DNA of 9,683 nt, from contig JAGGYP010000065.1 of NCBI GenBank assembly GCA_021162485.1, forward strand, positions 1 through 9,683, read 5' to 3'. This document shows positions 6,993 through 9,683 of the stretch, piece after piece. Within the stretch, counting starts at the first letter, position 1. Each line of letters begins with the position of its first letter. Made by a program: the position numbers and the translations under genes. The notes beneath the pieces are model-generated. The model was not told where the DNA came from, ran no database searches, and was given only the letters and a program-made list of their open reading frames with translations. The stretch is from Thermoplasmata archaeon. Lineage in GTDB: Archaea; Thermoplasmatota; E2; DHVEG-1; B8-G13.

Positions 6993-7631
6993 CTAAGATA
7001 TGGAATAACCTGCTTTATTTGAATTGTAAACATTTATTGCATCTCTGATTAGTTTTAGTATAATAGGCTTTGCATCTTCTGCTTTAGATTCTCCCAAAAA
7101 CCCATATCCAGTGAAAAAATAAGGTTTTACTGTTAAGCTAGTTCGATTAAGATTTAATGTTACAATTGTGATCATTGGAACACCATTTGCATCTCTTATA
7201 TCATATATATCAAAAGATTCTTTTTTGTATTGGGGGGCATGATCTAGGTTTATATGGAAAAATACAACTTTTGTTCCATTGAAGTCAACTTCTTCTCTTA
7301 TATCTTCTTCTTTTGTATAGTTTAATTTAAAGATTTCTTTTACAACAGGTTCTATAGCATCACAGGCTGAACAAGCATCTAATCTGTATTCTAAAAAGAC
7401 GGGGCCAATAGTGAGATTTTCTAAAACAAATTTTGGATGAGACTGATTGTTCGCGGTTTTGAATGTGAAGTTAAAAGTTGTTCTCGGATCAAGTTTTATG
7501 CAACTTAGACATAGTGTAGAGACTATAGATGATTTAATCTCATGGTAAACAGGTGTATAAAAAGAAATAGCTAATAGAGATGATATTACGATTAATATGG
7601 CAATAGATTTTATAGCAGTGCTTTTTTCCAT
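6993..7631 (-). CDS. Membrane-anchored thioredoxin-fold protein with CSAC and CLSC motifs
   Basis: The product is 212 aa. Residues 7-25 are a single hydrophobic segment (IKSIAILIVISSLLAISFY) acting as an uncleaved anchor or signal peptide. Just after it is a first cysteine pair, CLSC (C41/C44). The thioredoxin-like core begins near residue 70: GPVFLEYRLDACSACDAIEP with the active-site-like pair C87/C90 at the start of a helix, a strand VVFFHINLD (122-130), and a probable cis-Pro in ANGVPMITIV (Pro152), followed by the closing strand and helix. The usual WCGPC is replaced by CSAC, so redox potential and partner are uncertain. Six N-x-S/T sequons (N54, N62, N72, N104, N118, N162) fit an outward-facing, glycosylated protein. 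It starts 6 bases after the polyferredoxin gene's stop, so the two are co-transcribed and it is a natural electron-transfer partner of that protein. It could act as a reductase, an oxidase or a metal-handling thiol protein; the sequence does not decide. Confidence 0.85.
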   Translation of the reverse strand: MEKSTAIKSIAILIVISSLLAISFYTPVYHEIKSSIVSTLCLSCIKLDPRTTFNFTFKTANNQSHPKFVLENLTIGPVFLEYRLDACSACDAIEPVVKEIFKLNYTKEEDIREEVDFNGTKVVFFHINLDHAPQYKKESFDIYDIRDANGVPMITIVTLNLNRTSLTVKPYFFTGYGFLGESKAEDAKPIILKLIRDAINVYNSNKAGYSIS

Positions 7632-7637
7632 GATCCT

Positions 7638-8453
7638 TTATTTTCCTCCTATTTTATATGATATTGCATTTTTTGGACAAACTTCGATGCATTTGCCACA
7701 TAGTATGCACTCTGTACTTCTACTCATTTCTGGTACGTTTATACCCATGGGGCATACTTTTGTGCATGCATTGCAGTGTATACAAAGATCTTGATTTACT
7801 TTTACCTCAACTAAACTTACTTTGTTAAAAGGTGCAATCATTGAACCAACAGGGCAGAAATATCGGCACCATCCTCTACCAATTGTAGATATTAACAGCA
7901 GAAATAGGAGAAATATCACTAATGCTACATTGAAGAAGCTGCCGGGTTGGTATCCAGAGGGGTTTGTAGCTAGTATTGGGATGGTTCCTGTTAGAAAACC
8001 AACAGGGCAGATATCTGTGAACATGAAACCTATTGTAGCAGTTGTTATTATACCTAGTGTTATTAGTATTACATATTTTGAATATCTTATATAGGAATCG
8101 ATTTTGTTCTCCCCAATTTTTTTAGCAATTTTTGTGTTTTTTATTTTTTTAGCAAGTTTAGCTGTTCCTCTTTGGAGTAAACCAATTGGGCATGCCCATC
8201 CACATGCAGCTCTTCCAAATATGAGAGAGATAGCCGCTATTATTAGAATAGGAAAAAGAATCAGTTGAAATACTATTTTGCCTTTGTATACACCATGCTC
8301 AATAGTGCCTAGGGGGCAACCAGCTAACGAATAGGGGCAGCCATGGCAGTAGAAAAAAGGATAGCAAAACCCGGTTTTGATTCTAAGAGCTCCCAGATTA
8401 GCTCCAATTAAGAAACCAAATTGAGTTATTAGACGCTTAAATCTAATACTCAT
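7638..8453 (-). CDS. Membrane polyferredoxin (NapH/MauN-like 4Fe-4S protein)
   Basis: A 271-aa integral membrane iron-sulfur protein. Hydrophobic segments lie at about 8-24 (weak), 58-80, 126-147 and 173-192. Two Fer4_5-type motifs follow the second and fourth helices: CGWACP (C84, C88) and CRYFCP (C196, C200). The C-terminus carries two ferredoxin-type 4Fe-4S motifs, CIHCNACTKVCP (C224, C227, C230, C234) and CILCGKCIEVCP (C249, C252, C255, C259). The Lys-rich loop at 95-118 is predicted cytoplasmic, so the ferredoxin domain is also cytoplasmic. The loop after helix 1, with C30, C36, C39 and C46 (FYCHGCPYSLAGCPLG), and C149 (DICPVG), should face outside. Relatives pass electrons between cytoplasmic donors and membrane or extracytoplasmic acceptors. 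The ATG start overlaps the stop of the upstream gene as ATGA, and a thioredoxin-fold gene follows after 6 bases. That suggests a role in supplying electrons to extracytoplasmic thiols. The exact subfamily is uncertain; no NapG, NosZ or mau genes are visible. Confidence 0.92.
   Translation of the reverse strand: MSIRFKRLITQFGFLIGANLGALRIKTGFCYPFFYCHGCPYSLAGCPLGTIEHGVYKGKIVFQLILFPILIIAAISLIFGRAACGWACPIGLLQRGTAKLAKKIKNTKIAKKIGENKIDSYIRYSKYVILITLGIITTATIGFMFTDICPVGFLTGTIPILATNPSGYQPGSFFNVALVIFLLFLLLISTIGRGWCRYFCPVGSMIAPFNKVSLVEVKVNQDLCIHCNACTKVCPMGINVPEMSRSTECILCGKCIEVCPKNAISYKIGGK
7645..7649 (-). promoter_or_regulatory. GGAGG ribosome binding site inside the polyferredoxin gene end
   Basis: GGAGG on the minus strand lies within the last codons of the polyferredoxin gene (Gly-Gly-Lys-stop) and ahead of the thioredoxin-fold gene's ATG at 7631. 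The spacing of 13 bases is longer than usual, but no other start codon or better site is present. The position implies translational coupling between the two genes. Confidence 0.4.
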
Positions 8454-9683
8454 TCCTTTTTCCCCTTTAGGAATAAGATAATAAGTATTGCTGTCATCAT
8501 AAATATTATTTCAAACCCAGGTGTTTCGTTTCCTTTCTCTGGCTGGTATTGTATGTTTAATGTTATAGTAGCTTCCTGAGAGGCTAAATTTTTGTCATCA
8601 TATGTAACAACCTTTATGGTTATAGGACCTTTGATAAGATTTGAAACATCCAGGTTGTAGGACCAAGATGTTGTTCCAGATGCTGTTTTCCATTCTCCAC
8701 CACCAATTCTTATTTTAACAATAGATATTGAGCCATCTGAATCACTTGCAGTGCCTTCAATTTTTATAGTTTTCTCAGTCACAATTGTGCCATCTTCTGG
8801 CGAGGTGATAGTGATAGTCGGTCTTGAATTACCTCCTTGATTGTTGATTGTTACGGAAATCACTTTGAGCGAGGAACTACCGTTTACATCATATACTCTA
8901 GCGCTGATTGAAAAATCTTCCTCATAATCAATAGAAGATGTATCCCATATGTAGTACCAATTTACAGTACCAGTAGCAAGTTGCCAGTTTCCATTTCCAA
9001 GCTTAATTTCTACTCTGTCGATTGTATTATCTCCATCTGGATCACTTGCAGTACCTGTTATGTTTACTGCACCACTTATTGTATCTCCATTCTTTGGATA
9101 TGTGATATCTATTTGTGGTTGTTTATTAACTGGGTTATCAACATTTACAGTTACTGATTCAACAGATGATGATTTTCCATCATTGTCTATTGCATATGCT
9201 GATATCACATGTTCGCCATTGTCAAAGTTTAAGGTGTCCCATATGTAATACCAGGCTGTAGTTCCATTTACTGCGACCCAGTTCCTATCTCCAATTTTTA
9301 CAAACACAGCGGTTACGCTTCCATCTGGATCACTTGCAGTACCTGTTATGTTCACTATACCACTAACAGTCGCACCATCTATGGGGTATGTTATAGATGC
9401 TGTTGGTGCCTGATTTTCAGATGGTTGTTCCTCATTTTCCACAGTAAAAGATACTCTATTATAGGTATCATCTTCTACACCTGAGTATTTCTCTCCATCA
9501 TATGCTCTGGCATAGAGGATATGTTGGCCATTTGGAAATTGTGTTGTATCCAGCTGATATGACCAGCTTGTTGTTCCACTAACCTCGATCCATTGACCAT
9601 CATCAATTTTAATCTCAACTTTTTCTAACTCGTCATCGGGGTCACCAGCTATACCATTAACTGTGACAGTATTAGATAAAACA
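8450..9683 (-). CDS. PGF-CTERM surface protein of tandem Ig-like repeats (N-terminus outside window)
   Basis: The frame is open from the right edge to its TGA at 8450-8452, so 410 residues are visible and the true start lies beyond the window. The GTG at 9442 is internal: upstream codons continue a fourth repeat (VTVNGIAGDPDDELEKVEIKI). The visible part is four Ig-like (Big_7-type) domains of about 96-100 residues, the three complete ones opening P-x-I-x-I-T-x-P-x-D/N-G and containing TGTASDPDG, WYYIWDT and A/V-YD-x-N/D-G. They end in a Gln/Pro/Glu linker and a tripartite tail, PGFEIIFMMTAILIILFLKGKKE broken as PGF, a hydrophobic helix, and KGKKE. This is the PGF-CTERM signal known to be processed by archaeosortase A and to anchor proteins at the archaeal cell surface. 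The stop overlaps the next start as ATGA, so it is in the same operon as the polyferredoxin and the thioredoxin-fold gene. It may scaffold or sense at the surface; any N-terminal functional domain would be outside the window. Confidence 0.9.
   Translation of the reverse strand, partial: VLSNTVTVNGIAGDPDDELEKVEIKIDDGQWIEVSGTTSWSYQLDTTQFPNGQHILYARAYDGEKYSGVEDDTYNRVSFTVENEEQPSENQAPTASITYPIDGATVSGIVNITGTASDPDGSVTAVFVKIGDRNWVAVNGTTAWYYIWDTLNFDNGEHVISAYAIDNDGKSSSVESVTVNVDNPVNKQPQIDITYPKNGDTISGAVNITGTASDPDGDNTIDRVEIKLGNGNWQLATGTVNWYYIWDTSSIDYEEDFSISARVYDVNGSSSLKVISVTINNQGGNSRPTITITSPEDGTIVTEKTIKIEGTASDSDGSISIVKIRIGGGEWKTASGTTSWSYNLDVSNLIKGPITIKVVTYDDKNLASQEATITLNIQYQPEKGNETPGFEIIFMMTAILIILFLKGKKE
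8453..8521 (-). other. PGF-CTERM archaeosortase sorting signal
   Basis: The final 23 codons of the Ig-repeat protein encode Pro-Gly-Phe, a hydrophobic helix of about 14 residues (EIIFMMTAILIILFLK) and a basic end (KGKK). This layout is the one described for PGF-CTERM proteins, in which archaeosortase A removes the tail and the new end is attached to a membrane lipid. It implies that an artA-type gene exists elsewhere in the genome. Confidence 0.85.
8522..9683 (-). repeat. Four tandem Ig-like repeats, partly alike at the DNA level
   Basis: Repeat units at about 8522-8821 (100 codons), 8822-9118 (99 codons), 9119-9406 (96 codons) and 9440-9683 (incomplete at the edge). A 32-base block coding around ASDPDG and the residues before it is identical at 9033-9064 and 9321-9352, exactly 288 bases (96 codons) apart. 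A diverged copy begins at 8733. Repeats 1 and 2 also share WYYIWDT. This points to recent duplication or gene conversion between the two middle units. Confidence 0.85.

Noticed and set aside
7597..8094. Short + strand frames across the polyferredoxin and thioredoxin genes
   Set aside because: They are shadows of conserved minus-strand genes whose cysteine motifs are unmistakable; no initiation signals were seen.
7638..8453. Assignment as NapH or MauN with a gene symbol
   Set aside because: The Fer4_5 and ferredoxin motifs match the superfamily, but no nap, nos or mau partner gene is present and the extra N-terminal cysteines differ, so a specific symbol is not justified.
9440..9442. GTG as the start of the Ig-repeat protein
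   Set aside because: The frame stays open to the right edge and the upstream codons encode another Ig-like repeat, so this codon is an internal Val.

Overview
The window looks archaeal, most probably from an AT-rich euryarchaeal or Thermoplasmatota-like lineage. The support is: a BRE/TATA-type promoter (TTTATATA) ahead of the first gene; GGTGA/GGAGG-type ribosome binding sites that overlap the preceding stop codon; frequent ATA (Ile) and AGA (Arg) codons; secreted proteins built from Ig-like, DUF2341 and carboxypeptidase-regulatory-like modules; and a PGF-CTERM sorting tail, which is known only from archaea that carry an archaeosortase. The phylum is an inference. No rRNA or marker gene is present to confirm it.

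Layout. Six genes fill almost the whole window, in two converging blocks. The left block (+ strand, about 78-5272) holds two tightly coupled genes for large secreted proteins. The first is an unrecognised beta-rich protein of about 744 aa with a Trp-rich C-terminus. The second is a 984-aa mosaic: signal peptide, DUF2341, a probable seven-bladed beta-propeller, a beta-sandwich-like segment, two Ig/OmpL47-like modules and an unassigned C-terminal domain. The right block (- strand, 9683 down to 5275) begins outside the window. It holds a PGF-CTERM-anchored protein of tandem Ig-like repeats (N-terminus missing), a four-helix membrane polyferredoxin of the NapH/MauN type, a membrane-anchored thioredoxin-fold protein with two CxxC pairs, and, after a short gap with its own TATA-like element, a secreted Omp28-like thioredoxin-fold protein fused to two carboxypeptidase-regulatory-like domains and an Ig-like domain. 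The two blocks meet tail to tail with only 2 bases between stop codons.

How the genes may work together. The first three right-block genes are coupled (ATGA overlap, then a 6-nt gap) and read as one operon. The arrangement suggests that a membrane Fe-S protein passes electrons from the cytoplasm to a thioredoxin-like protein on the outer face, and perhaps on to the second thioredoxin-fold protein. That would be an extracytoplasmic thiol/disulfide redox module built on a polyferredoxin rather than on CcdA/DsbD. This is a hypothesis drawn from gene order, predicted topology and cysteine placement. The left block is a cell-surface or secreted protein pair with no recognisable enzyme in it.

No RNA gene, CRISPR array, insertion sequence, integrase or attachment site was seen. 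No stretch longer than 300 bases lacks a gene.
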